Source of the DNA: Neoarius graeffei
Lineage: Eukaryota; Chordata; Actinopteri; Siluriformes; Ariidae
NCBI RefSeq assembly: GCF_027579695.1
Contig: NC_083582.1
Span: 4,958,378-5,022,377 of the forward strand
DNA length: 64,000 bases
Reading direction: 5' to 3'
The notes beneath the pieces were generated by a model that searched no databases, had not been told where the DNA came from, and saw only the letters and a program-made list of their open reading frames with translations. The position numbers and the translations under genes were made by a program. Below, in pieces: positions 43,135 to 54,851 of the stretch. Position 1 is the stretch's first letter; the number at the start of each line of letters is the position of its first letter.

Positions 43135-44540
43135 CCTATATGGTTCACACTACCAAATATAACACTGTCGAGGTCTTACAGAGCAAATTATCAGTAAAAG
43201 TGGAGATATCACACGGGAGCTCTAGAGTCTTCCGACCATCATGCTTGCCGGTCAAGTGACCCCCCTGCCTCATATCCTTAATCAAAAATATCAAACATCC
43301 AAAAATCACTGGCTATTCAACGAAGAGCCTTGAACATCATACCCTGATATGCAACACAGAGTCTTTAACACAACACCCAGCTGTGCAACACATCCTTGAA
43401 CATCTTCTGCAACACAGTCTGGAAATTCATAACCAGGTAGGCTATGCAACACACAGAACCTTGAATATTATACCCAGGTATAACTTATAACACAGAGCTC
43501 ACCATTCTCTTAACATTACTGAACAACTTCAGATTCATGAACATTATATGATGCACATTATTTATACACAAATTCTGCCCTCTGCTCCTTTTCCAGAAAA
43601 TGGTCTGTGACCCTGTCATACTAGCTGGTTGTGCTTTCCAGAGACTTCACCAATTTCTGTTAGCAGCTAGCACTGCAGATCCCAATAAGGCTCAAGCTAG
43701 CCTACAACCAGATTGAACTACAAATGAAATAAATGAGTGAATTCGCGAATGATCAAACTGATAGAATGGATGAAAGTTAACGGAGCACAATGAGTAATAT
43801 TTACATTTATTTACAGAGTAATGTACAGAGACATCAATGAGAAGAAACGTTTATATGAAAAGAAAGTCGGACAGCACTTTGGCACATGACTACACTTTCT
43901 CGACATCCGCTGGGGACTGACTGATCATACTTCCATGTTCCTCGCCGATGCCGAAGTACAGAGCCCGCCCTCCTCATGTCTTTCAAACACTACCTCCAAT
44001 AATCCTTCATCAGCCCGGCTTCTTGTCCCTCCCACTGTCTCGTTTAGTCCCAGAGAAGCCCGGCTTCCCTGGAAGTGACGATTTTGTCGATTTTAACCAA
44101 TAACAACTAGCCGAAATTGGCTGTTCAGAGCCCTCTCATAGACTGCAACGGATACCCGGCTGCCAGCCATAGAGCCCATTGAAATAAGAAAGGTTACAGC
44201 CAGTGTTGCCAGATTGGGCGGTTTTAAGTGCATTTTGGCGGGTTTTGAACATATTTTGGCTGGAAAACGTCAGCAGTATCTGGCAACGCTGGTTACAGCC
44301 TGGCAGCAAAGGTGATTCTCGTAGCGAACTGCAAGTTCGTCAGACATCACTCAAATAAGTTACAGGATAGTTATGAACGTAAATACAATCTTGGGCATAT
44401 ATTATGTTATGCAAGTTATTGTTTTAATGAGAATTCAACGTCGTAGATGCTGCAGTTTGGGGAGAGAATTTTAGGGGAAGCTCGGCTTCCCTTGTTGTCT
44501 CTGAGAAATCGCCCCTGGGCTAGAGATAATGAGATGAGAT

Positions 44541-44919
44541 CTCATCTCATCTCATTATCTCTAGTCGCTTTATCCTGTTCTACAGGGTCGCAGGCAAGCT
44601 GGAGCCTATCCCAGCTGACTACGGGCGAAAGGCGGGGTACACCCTGGACAAGTTGCCAAGTCATCACAGGGCTGACACATAGACACAGACAACCATTCAC
44701 ACTCACATTCACACCTACGGTCAATTTAGAGTCACCAATTAACCTAACCTGCATGTCTTTGGACTGTGGAGGAAACCGGAGCACCCGGAGGAAACCCACG
44801 CGGACACGGGGAGAACATGCAAACTCCGCACAGAAAGGCCCTCGCCGGCCACGGGGCTCGAACCCGGACCTTCTTGCTGTGAGGCGACAGTGCTAACCAC
44901 TACACCACCGTGCCGCCCC
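44541..44919 (-). mobile_element. SINE 2, full length, inserted into the tail of SINE 1
   Basis: A minus-strand SINE with complete head (CGGTGGTGTAGTGGTTAGCA on the minus strand), core and tail. The 11-bp target duplication TGAGATGAGAT lies at 44530-44540 and 44920-44930; the target is the GAGAT repeat tail of SINE 1. The two SINEs therefore face tail to tail and create a palindrome around 44540. Confidence 0.9.
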
Positions 44920-44940
44920 TGAGATGAGATATAATAATAT

Positions 44941-45322
44941 ATTATTCTATAATATAATAATTCTATAATTCACCCAGTTCATGATTTTATTCAATTCATG
45001 ATATTGGGTTCAGGATTCAATCTGATTTGAGTCACAACATCAGGCTGACAAGTCGATTTTCCCATGATATTTTTGAAAAAATATTAAATGAAGAAAACAA
45101 AATTACCAAAAAATTGCAACATTTGTTTTCCTAAAAAAACCCCTTTTGTTTCATTTCCTTAATAACTAACAATAATTGTTTTACCTATACTTGTAAAGTT
45201 TGGAGTAAACTTTACTCCAAAAGTTTACTCCTATTAACTAAAGTATTCCTTTTCTTAATAAACTTTTATGAACATTTGTTCTGCCTCTATTTGCTTCTCT
45301 TTTCTTTATCTTTCAGCAGTCT

Positions 45323-45374
<52 letters not shown>

Positions 45375-46980
45375 ACTCGGATTTCTTGTTAAATCTATTT
45401 GTACACAGTCACACAGCAGCTCTTTCACATTTTACACCTATTTATTTGTGTGTTTTTGTGTTATCAGAGCTGTGTTACTTCCGCCCACAGTGAAGTCACA
45501 TGTATTCCCGATACAGTATGTTATTGTACCCTTCGCTGTCTAAACAACTAAGAGATTACACAACCTGATAATAATCGTGATTCATTTTTTATTTAATCAA
45601 TTCAAATCATCATAAATTTGTATCATGATTTATCTTCGCATGATATGTCATTACATGCCTCGTTTAAACACACGCCTCACAAGGTTTACACAACCTGTGG
45701 AATCATTTTTATCAAATTTCCCCAATACAAGGGTGGAAATGAAAATAAACAGAATTTATACAGAGAGAAATTTTATATCATACAGTGCCTAATCAGTTAT
45801 TTGTTACTGTGGCAATAGAGTTGCTGTTTTCCAAAAGAGGAATGCTTTGCTTTGTAAGATTTTACATAAAAACACAGTTCCCCCAGCAGAGCTAAACAAA
45901 CAAAAAACCATTTGAGTAAACCCTAGAACAAAGATTTTTTTTTTCTTTTTTTTTGAGAATTTTTGAGATTGCAAAATCCGGACATGGGTCTGAACAAGGG
46001 AGCAAAAGAAGACATGAGTAAAAGACCGAGTGAGAAGAGAAGAGGAATGCCAGCATGATGGATTCACAATCCTGATTCATTTTCAGTTTTTTTTTTTCAG
46101 CACAAATTTCCAACCCAGTCCACTACACACTCATCATTTTCCACCCTCATAGTTCCAGTCTGACTGTCATGGACTCACCCCCACCACGCATCACCATCCA
46201 TCCTATTAAGCAAAAGCACTTTGGGAAATTTTACTAAGGCCACGGTAATATCCGTCTTGAAGCTGCGTGAGAAAAATGATCGAACACTCGAGTGTTAAAG
46301 CTAAAGAGACAGTGAAGAGTGGGACGCTGTTGTTTGTTAGGAGCTGAAATTAGCTTCTCTATGGATTTACTGGTTTCCTTTAATGGAATTACTTCCATTA
46401 AGACAAAGGGGAAAGTTTCACAGGCTGGAATTGATCTGGGTCTAAAGGTGTGACTCAGTAACAGGAAGTGACATTTCATACACCAGGACACTACAAGATG
46501 AGAACATTTTACAAATCTAGAAGACTATTAAAAAGAGACGAGTCCACTATTACAACAGAGCCGAAAAGAGTCTACAGGAAGCATAAATCAGCAACATTAA
46601 AGATTCCATGAAATTAAAAAAAAAAATCTCCATTTTGGAAGGAAATGGAAGAAATCAGGTAAGGTGCTGGTCCAGGATATCAATTAACTAAGAGGTGGGA
46701 CAGATCGAAATTTTCATGACATGAGAACTTCATCAAAGAATGGGCCTCGAGTTTCTGAACATGAACGTGTGAGTAACGTCTCCACATGACAAACTGAAAA
46801 GAAGCTACTGAAGTAAAACTAGTTCAGACATTTGACCTTGCTGTGACCTTGACCCTGACTGGATCAATTCCAAAATTTTATCAGTTCCATCAGCTGGTTA
46901 CAATCATCACTCTCGATCATCATGCACACGGATGGACAAATGAGCTGTAAACATACTCGTAATCACAGTGTCATGGTATT
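44941..46980. other. Intergenic DNA without recognised genes
   Basis: AT-rich. (GA)n lies at 45329-45373. A poly(A)/T-rich run is at 45934-45957. Nothing resembling a coding exon was found. Confidence 0.5.
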
Positions 46981-46987
46981 GGTTAAC

Positions 46988-47515
46988 CTTTTCTTCTTCT
47001 TCTTCTTCTTTTGGCTGCTCCTGTTAGGGATAATGTTCCTCCATCTCCTCCTGTCCTCCGTATCTTTTTTCTGTTACACCAACCATCCTCATGTCCTCCT
47101 TCACCACATCCATGAGCTCATCTTTGCTCTTCCTCTTTTCCTTCCACCTGGCAACTCCATCTCCAGCGTTCTTTCCCCAGTATACCCTGGATCTCTCCTC
47201 TGTACGTGCCCAAACCATCTCAATCTCACCTCTCTCACTTTGTCTCCAAGCCGTCCTTCATGTCCCTCGAATATTCTCATTTCTAATCCTGTCCAACTTT
47301 ATCACTCCCAGTGAACATCTCAACATCTTCAGCTCTGCTCTCTCCAGTTCAGCCTCCCGTCTTTTTGCCTCCAAACCGAACACCATCGCTGCTCTGACTG
47401 CTGTCTTCTACACTTTCACTCTTCTGTCACAGATCACTCCTCCATCCATCCCAACCTGCTCTCACTCTCTTCTTCACTTCTTTTCAGCACTCACCATTAC
47501 TTTGTCCAGTTGACC
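46988..47515 (-). pseudogene. LINE 3' fragment with (GAA)n tail
   Basis: On the minus strand, frames over this region read VFGLEAKRREAELERAELKMLR, IKLDRIRNENIRG, VRLRWFGHVQRRDPGYTGERTLEMELPG and RKRGRAKM. A VVKEDMRMVGV phrase and EDRRRWRNIIP follow. This is the familiar C-terminal sequence of an abundant vertebrate LINE group (L..(E)..MLR...G....D..RN..IR, then WFGH..RR, then PG.RKRGR.K). Several frame changes are needed. The tail (GAA)n lies at 46988-47008 on this strand. Confidence 0.7.
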
Positions 47516-47520
47516 CCAGA

Positions 47521-47849
47521 TATTTGAACTGTACACTGTAATGGTGAGTGTGGAAGAGAAATGAAGAGAGTAATAACTGACCATTTAAAGAAAAAAAATC
47601 ACAAACACATTTTCTGTGCATATCCATGATATAAACACGACGAAAAGAAAAGAATAGAAAAGAAAAATGTGTGGGGGTGGGGGTGTAGAGTAATTGTTGT
47701 GTTGACTGGAAATGAAATCTCACACTGATGAATCTCAGACGTTTTTTTTTTTTTTCTGACAGGAAACTAAAACTGACCTTTTGTTAAAAGAATTCAATTA
47801 CCTGCTCTTCCTCGCTCTGAGCAGCCACGGCTTTTCAGTAATGAGGCAC

Positions 47850-47919
<70 letters not shown>

Positions 47920-48424
47920 CTTTTCATGATATTTATAGACAGTGGTTTATTCACTCCTGTTGGAACGCTGTGTGTTGATGGTGATTTCTGTGCATCAGTT
48001 TCCCCCCTGTGCTGTAACCGGTGGTGTGATATGAGAAAAAAAATCACATCACGATCCTTCAAGACATTTCTACAGTAACCAATGCTGTATATACTGCATC
48101 ACAGAATTAACCATTAAAATTGATGAATCTGATTAAATGAAAAAAAAAATCACAGGAATTAATGATTAACGGTCTCATAATTGACTTCATATTTAATAAT
48201 AAATAAAATATTAATTAATTTAAAGATTTTTAAGTGGGCCAACATCTCCTGATGTACAGCGATAAATATTTGTTTGGCGTATTTGTGACTGAACATGTTA
48301 CAATTTCATCGATTTCTCAAGTTTCTTGCGGTGCTCCTGTACACTGTCACAAACCGCATGTTCAGACACTGTTGCTATGGCAATAGTTGGGTGTGTTTAT
48401 TACCCATAATTCACTGCACACACA
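47521..48424. other. Intergenic DNA with a long (GT)n tract
   Basis: (GT)n of about 33 units at 47851-47917. No gene or transposon end was identified before the Tc1 terminus at 48425. Confidence 0.6.
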
Positions 48425-48587
48425 CAGTGGTGCTTGAAAGTTTGTGAACCATTTAGAATTTTCTATATTTCTGCATAAATATGACCGAAAACATCATCAG
48501 ATTTTCACACAAGTCCTAAAAGTAGATAAAGAGAACCCAGTTAAACAAATGAGACAAAAATATTATACTTGGTCATTTATTTATTGA

Positions 48588-51500
48588 CCCTTCCTAGAAC
48601 TGCCACCTTATTGTGGTGGAGGGGTTTGTGTGCTTGAATGATCCTAGGAGCTATGTTGTCGGGGGCATTATGCCCCTGTCAGGGTTTCCCAAGGCAGACT
48701 GGTCCTAGGTGACAGGCCAGACCAAGAGCAGTTCACCAAAACCCTTATGGAGAAACCATCAAGGACCGTGACGTCGCCCGGTATGGTGCAGCCGGGGCCC
48801 CACCCTGAAGCCAGGCCTGGGGTTGGGGCTCATATGCGAGCGCTTGGTGGCCGGGCCTTTGCCCATGGGGCCCGGCCGGGCTTAGCCCGAAGAGGTGACG
48901 TGGGTCCAACCTCCTGTGGGTTCACCACCCACAGAGGTAGCAGTAGGGGACTGGTGCAGTGTGGATTGGGTGGCAGTCGAAGGCAGGGGCCTCGACGACC
49001 TGATCCCCAGACACAGCGGCTAGCTGTTGGGACATGGAATGTCACTTCGCTGGGGGGAAAGAGCCTGAGCTTGTGCGGGAGGTTGAGAGGTACCGGCTAG
49101 AGATAGTCGGGATCACCTCCACACACAGCTTGGGCTCTGGAACCCAGCTCCTCGAGAGGGGCTGGACTCTCCAATTCTCTGGAGTCGCCCATGGTGAGCG
49201 GCGGTGGGCTGGTGTGGGCTTGCTTATAGCTCCCCAGCTCAGCCACCATGTGTTGGAGTTTACCCCAGTGAATGAGAGGGTCGCCTCTCTGCGCCTTCGG
49301 ATTGGGGAGAGGGCTCTTGCTGTTGTTTGTGCCTACGGGCCGAATAGCAGTATAGAGTATCCGGCCTTCTTGGAGTCCCTGGGAGAGGTACTGAGGGGTG
49401 CTCAGACTGGGGACTCCATTGTGCTACTGGGGGACTTCAATGCTCACGTGGGCGACAACAGTGACACCTGGAGGGGCGTGGTTGGGAGGAATGGCCTCCC
49501 CGATCTGAACCCGAGTGGTGTTTTGTTATTGGACTTCTGTGCTAGTCACAGTTTGTCCATAACGAACACCATGTTTGAGCATAGGGGTGTCCATAAGTGC
49601 ACTTGGCACCAGGACACCTTAGGTCGGAGGTCGATGATAGACTTTGTTGTCATTTCATCTGATCTCCGGCCCCATGTCTTGGACACTCGGGTGAAGAGAG
49701 GGGCTGAGCTGTCAACTGATCACCACCTGGTGGTGAGTTGGATCCGCTGGCGGAGGAGGAAGCTGGACAGACCTGGCAGGCCCAAATGTATGGTGAGGGT
49801 CTGCTGGGAACGTCTGGCTGAGCACTCTGTTGGGGAGGTCTTTAACTCCCACCTCCGGGAGAGCTTTTCCCAGCTTCCGAGGGAGGCGGGGGACATTGAG
49901 TCTGAGTGGACCATGTTCTCTACCTCCATTGTGGATGCAGTTGTTCAGAGCTGTGGCCACAAGGTCTCCGGTGCCTGTCGCGGCAGCAATCCCCGAACCC
50001 GGTGGTGGACACCAGAAGTAAGGGATGCCATCAAGCTGAAGAAGGAGTCCTATTGGGCCATGTTGACCTCCGGGACTCCTGAGGCAGCTGACGGGTATCG
50101 GCAGGCCAGGCATGCCGCAGCTCGGGCAGTTGCGGAGGCAAAAATTCGGAACTGGGAGGAGTTCGGGGAGGCCATGGAGAAGGACTATCGGTCAGCCTCA
50201 AAGAAATTCTGGCAAACCGTCCGGCACCTCAGGAGGGGGAAGCAGTACTCTGCCAACACTGTTTACAGTGTGGGCGGGGAGCTGTTGACCTCGACTGGGG
50301 ACATTGTCGGGCAGTGGAAGGAATACTTTGAGCATTTCCTCAATCCCACCGTCATGTTTTCCATTGAGGAGACTGAGGCTGATGACTCAGAGGTGGACTC
50401 ATCCATTACCCAAGCCGAAGTCACTAAGGTGGTTTGCAAGCTCCTCGGTGGCAAGGCACTGGGGGTGGATGAGATCCGCCCTGAGTATCTCAAGTCTCTG
50501 GATGTTGTGGGGCTGTCTTGGTTGACATCTTAAGTCTCTGGATGTTGTGGGGCTGTCTTGGTTGACACGCCTCTGCAACATCGCGTGGCAGTCGGGGACA
50601 GTGCCTCTGGAGTGGCAGACTGGGGTGGTGGTCCCTCTTTTTAAGAAAGGGGACCGGAGAGTGTGCTCCAATTATAGGGGAATCACACTTCTCAGCCTCC
50701 TGGGGAAGGTTTACTCCAGGGTGCTGGAGAGGAGAATTCGACTAATAGTCGAACCTCGGATCCAGGAGGAACAATGCGGTTTTCGTCCCAGTCACGGAAC
50801 ACTGGACCAGCTCTATACCCTTCATAGGGTGCTCGAGGGTTCATGGGAGTTTGCCCAACCAGTCCACATGTGCTTTGTGGATCTGGAGAAGGCATTCGAC
50901 CATGTCCCCCATGTTATTCTGTGGAGGGTGCTTCAGGAGTATGGGGTTCGGGGCTCTTTGCTAAGGGCTGTCCGGTCCCTGTACGAACAGAGCAGGAATC
51001 TGGTTCGCATTGCCGGCAGTAAGTCAGACCTGTTCCCAGTGCATGTTGGACTCTGGCAGGGCTGCCCTTTGTCACCGGTTCTGTTCATAATTTTTATGGA
51101 CAGAATTTCTAGGCACAGCCAGGGGCCGGAAGGAATCTTGTTTGGGAACCACAGGATTTCATCTCTGCTTTTTGCGGATGATGTTGTCCTGTTGGCTTCT
51201 TCAAACCGGGACCTTCAGCATGCACTGGGGCGGTTTTCAGTCGAGTGTGAAGCGGCTGGGATGAGAATCAGCACCTCCAAGTCTGAGGCCATGGTTCTTG
51301 ACCGGAAAAGGGTGGCTTGCCCTCTCCAGGTTGGTGGAGAAGTCCTGCCTCAAGTGGAAGAGTTTAAGTATCTCGGGATCTTGTTCACGAGTGAGGGAAG
51401 GATGGAGCGTGAGATCGACAGGCGGATCGGTGCAGCCTCCGCAGTGATGCGGTCGCTTTACTGGTCCGTCGTGGTGAAAAAGGAGCTGAGCCAAAAGGCG

Positions 51501-51985
51501 AAGCTCTCAATTTACCGGTCGATCTACGTTCCAACCCTCACCTATGGTCATGAGCTTTGGGTAATGACTGAAAGAACAAGATCGCGGATACAAGCGGCTG
51601 AAATGAGTTTCCTTCGCAGGGTGGCTGGGCGCTCCCTTAGAGATAGGGTGAGAAGCACAGTAACTAGGGAGGAGCTCGGAGTAGAGCCGCTGCTCCTCCA
51701 CATCGAGAGGAATCAGCTAAGGTGGCTCAGGCATCTTTTTCGGATGCCTCCTGGACGCCTCCCTGGGGAGGTGTTCCAGGCATGTCCCCCCAGGAGGAGG
51801 CCCCGGGGAAGATCCAGGACACGCTGGAGGGACTATGTCTCTCGGCTGGCCTGAGAACACCTCGGTGTTCTTCCCGAGGAGCTGGCCGAGGTGTCTGGGG
51901 AAAGGGAAGTTTGGGCTTCCATGCTTAGACTGCTGCCTCCGCGACCCGGTCCCGGATAAAGCGGAAGAAGACGAGACGAGACGAG
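48588..51985 (+). mobile_element. RTE-like LINE copy 2, near full length
   Basis: Bounded by the 13-bp duplication ATTTATTTATTGA (48575-48587 and 51986-51998). The 3' end has GGATAAAGCGG followed by a (GACGA)n tail. The 5' leader matches copy 1. It is inserted in the left part of the composite Tc1 element. Confidence 0.92.
48747..51854 (+). pseudogene. RTE-like LINE ORF: APE endonuclease and reverse transcriptase, two frameshifts
   Basis: The leader (48747-49040) ends with [13 protein letters not shown], the start of the APE endonuclease. One missing base near 49055 shifts the frame. The main frame (to 50533) has [37 protein letters not shown], and the linker and RT start. The second break is a 40-bp tandem duplication at about 50489-50568. 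From 50547 the frame runs on with PLFKKGDRRVCSNYRGI, FVDLEKAFDHVPH, GLWQGCPLSPVLF and SLLFADDVVLLAS (catalytic FADD). A C-terminal W.RHLFRMPPGRLPGEVF region and a stop at 51852-51854 follow. All domains are present. Two disruptions separate it from an open frame. Confidence 0.93.
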
Positions 51986-52856
51986 ATTTATTTATTGAGG
52001 AAAATGATCCAATATTACATATCTGTGAGTGGCAAAAGTATGTGAACCTCTAAGATTAGCAGTTAATTTGAAGGTGAAATTTGAGTCAGGTGTTTTCAAT
52101 CAATGGGATGACAATCAGGTGTGAGTGGGCACCCTGTTTTATTTAAAGAACAGGGCTCTATCAAAGTCTGAGCTTCACAACACGTGTGGAAGTGTATCAT
52201 GGCATGAACAAAGGAGATTTCTGAGGACCTCAGAAAAAGCGTTGTTGATGCTCATCAGGCTGGAAAAGGTTACAAAACCATCTCTAAAGAGTTTTGACTC
52301 CACCAATCCACAGTCAGACAGATTGTGTACAAATGGAGGAAATTCAAGACCATTGTTACCCTCCCCAGGAGTGGTCGACCAGCAAAGATCACTCCAAGAG
52401 CAAGGCGTGTAATAGTCGGTGAGGTCACAAAGGACCCCAGAGTAACTTCTAAGCAACTGAAGGTCTCTCTCTCACATTGGCTAATGTTAATGTTCATGAG
52501 TCCACCATCAGGAAAACACTAAACAACAATGGTGTGCATGGCAGGGTTGCAAGGAGAAAGCCACTGCTCTCCAAAAAGAACATTGCTGCTTGTCTGCAGT
52601 TTGCTAAAGATCACGTGGACAAGCCAGAAGGCTATTGGAAAAATGTTTTGTGGATAGATGAGATCAAAATAGAACTTTTTGGTTTAAATGAGAAACGTTG
52701 TGTTTGGAGAACGGAAAACACTGCATTCCAGCATAAGAACCTTATCCCATCTGTGAAACATGGTGGTGGTAGTATCATGGTTTGGGCCTGTTTTGCTGCA
52801 TCTGGGCCAGGATGGCTTGCCATCATTGATGGAACAATGAATTCTGAATTATACCA

Positions 52857-53188
52857 AGTCAAGTCAAGTCAACTTTATTGTCAAATATGCTATACATGCT
52901 CGACATACAGCACAGATCAGTCTTCTCTGACCCACGGTGCAAACTGGCAATGCAATAAATAAAAATAGAATAATTGAAAAAAAAACCAAACAATATAAAC
53001 AGTATAAACACTCTAGATAGGAACTAGACATACAGCGTAGACTAAACACTCAAACAATATAAACAGTATAAATAAACAGTATAAACACTAGATAAGAACA
53101 AGACAGACTAAACACAAACAAACAATATAAACAGTATAAACACTCTAGATATGAACTAGACTAAACACTCATATATACACACACATGT

Positions 53189-53227
<39 letters not shown>

Positions 53228-53464
53228 AATTGGTACAAATAACCAAACAGTCAAGGGCACTTGAGGTATAGCAGGTAAACATGAAACATGAAATAAGCAG
53301 TATAAACAAACTAGCAGCTGTTAAGGTGAGGTAGTGTGGAATAGTGCAAATGAGTGAGGTAAAGTGAGATGTGCGGTCCCTGAGTTCAGTGAGTTAATGA
53401 ACGAGGTAACGTGAGATGTGCGGTCCCTGAGTTCAGTGTGTTAATGAATGATGAGATGTATGTA

Positions 53465-53497
<33 letters not shown>

Positions 53498-54456
53498 TGG
53501 GGGGGAAACTGTGAGGATGACATATCAGATGCTGAAGGGGGGGCAGGGGGGTGTGCGAGCAGAATCTCTGGCAGGGGACAGAGGGGGGAGGAGGGGCAGA
53601 ACAGGGGGGAGGAGGGGCAGAACAGGGAGGGAGTTGAGCCTCCTGACCACCTGGTGAAAGAAACTGTTCTTGAGCCTGCTGGTTTTGGCCCGGAGACTCT
53701 GCAGTCTCCTCTCCGACGGCAGCAGGCTGAAGAGGCTGTGAGATGGGTGGGTGGGGTCACCTGCGATCCTGATGGCTTTGCGGGTGAGGCGGGAGTTATA
53801 AATATCCTTAAGAGAAGGGAGAGGGACACCAATGATCCTCTCAGCTGCTCCCACGATGCGCTGTAGAGTCTTGCAGCAGGACACGGTGCAGGCGCCGTAC
53901 CACACGGTGATGCAGCTGGTCAGGATGTTCTCGATGGTGCCTCTGTAGAATGTGTGCATGATGGGGGCCGGGACTCTTGCTCTCCTCAGTTTGCGGAGGA
54001 AGTACAGACGCTGTTGGGCTTTTTTGGCCAGTGATGCAGTGGTGTTGTTCCAGGACAGGTCTTCAGAGATGTGCACACCCAGAAACTTGGTGCTGCTCAC
54101 CCTCTCCACTGCAGCACCGTCGATAGTTAGTGGAGCATGCTGGGTGTGCTCTCTCCTGAAGTCGACAACAATCTCCTTCATCTTCTCCACGTTCAGACGG
54201 AGATTGTTGTCCTTGCACCACATGGCCAAGCGGCTCACCTCACTCCTGTAGATTGTCTCATCGCCATTGTTGATGAGACCCACCACAGTCGTGTCATCCG
54301 CAAACTTAATGAAGAGATTTGAGCTGGATGTTGGTGTGCAGTAGTGGGTCAGCAAAGTGAAGAGGAGGGGGCTTAGCACACATCCTTGGGGGGCCCCCGT
54401 GTTTAGTGTGATGGTGCTGGAGGAGTTGCTGCCGACCCGTACAGACTGTACCAGCG
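52857..54456 (-). mobile_element. 5'-truncated LINE inserted in the Tc1 transposase
   Basis: Minus orientation. The tail (GACTT)n lies at 52857-52871 on the plus strand as AGTCAAGTCAAGTCA. The 5-bp flank TACCA is at 52852-52856 and 54457-54461. The coding part is at 53525-54445; the 3' UTR contains (CA)n at 53192-53222 and a (GT)n at 53470-53497. An extra GTACCAGCG next to TACCAGCG at the 5' junction (54448-54464) looks like a small templated repeat. Confidence 0.85.
53525..54445 (-). pseudogene. LINE reverse transcriptase C-terminal half, open frame
   Basis: The frame starts inside the RT because the copy is 5'-truncated: SSSTITLNTGAPQGCVLSPLLF, then the catalytic FADDTTVVGLI, MWCKDNNLRLNVEKMKE, TKFLGVHISEDLSW and QRLYFLRKLRR. 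The region then continues through HTFYRGTIENILTSCITVWYG, RIVGAAERII, HPSHSLFSLLPSERR and RLKNSFF to a Pro/Leu-rich end. This is the fingers/palm/thumb plus C-terminal order of a jockey/CR1/L2-type LINE. It is open for about 300 codons, so the insertion is young compared with the Tc1 it interrupts. The endonuclease was never inserted. Confidence 0.87.
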
Positions 54457-54851
54457 TACCAGCGAATTCTAAAGGAAAATGTCAGGACATCTGTCCATGA
54501 ACTGAATCTCAAGAGAAGGTGGGTCATGTAGCAAGACAACAACCCTAAGCACACAAGTCGTTCTACCAAAGAATGGTTAAAGAAGAATAAAGTGAATGTT
54601 TTGGAATGGCCAAGTCAAAGTCCTGACCTTATTCCAATGGAAATGTTGTGGAAGGACCTGAAGCAAGCAGTTCATGTGAGGAAACCCACCAACATCCCAG
54701 AGTTGAAGCTGTTCTGTATGGAGGAATGGGCTAAAATTCCTCCAAGCCAGTGTGCAAGACTGATCAACAGTTACCGCAAACATTTAGTTGCAGTTATTGC
54801 TGCACAAGGGGGTCACACCAGATACTGAAAGCAAAGGTTCACATACTTTTT

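Larger units (their letters stand above)
37856..43265 (-). mobile_element. Full-length L1-superfamily LINE inserted in the hAT element
   Basis: Flanked by the 12-bp duplication TGCCTCATATCC (37844-37855 and 43266-43277). The poly(A) end is a T run at 37856-37865 on the plus strand. The 5' end on the minus strand starts with a G run at 43265. ORF1 (42197-43134) and ORF2 (38055-41649) are both present but mutated. The 5.4-kb length and both ends indicate a complete retrotransposition. Confidence 0.9.
37657..44517. mobile_element. hAT-like non-autonomous element inserted in SINE 1
   Basis: Starts CAGTGGTGGCTGCTGG and ends, on the opposite strand, CAGGGGCGATTTCTCAG; both are imperfect hAT-type CAG-G termini followed by a shared GGGAAGCC motif. 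The flanks AGCTAGAG (37649-37656) and GGCTAGAG (44518-44525) are an 8-bp duplication with one difference, the hAT size. Its own sequence is 37657-37855 plus 43278-44517, about 1.44 kb. The rest is the L1-like LINE. No transposase frame was found in its own sequence. A GTTGCCAG..CTGGCAAC inverted pair at about 44205-44290 is internal. Confidence 0.72.
52198..54828 (+). pseudogene. Tc1 transposase, frameshifted and interrupted by a LINE
   Basis: The N-terminal helix-turn-helix region is broken into several frames (about 52198-52480, with SGRPAKITPRARRVIVGEV intact). From 52477 a good frame runs through LNNNGVHGRVARRKPLLSKKN, VLWIDEIKIELF (first D, though the usual DET reads DEI) and KHGGGSIMVWACF, up to the LINE at 52857. 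After it, at 54457, the protein resumes with RILKENVRTSVHELNLKRRW. A TAG follows (about 54529-54531), then QDNNPKHTS (second D) and DLIPMEMLWKDL (E). Close relative of 21651-22673, clearly dead. Confidence 0.9.

Noticed and set aside
46922..47513. Plus-strand frames rich in Leu/Ser/Phe, possible membrane protein
   Set aside because: They are the antisense of a LINE C-terminal region that is clearly recognisable on the minus strand.
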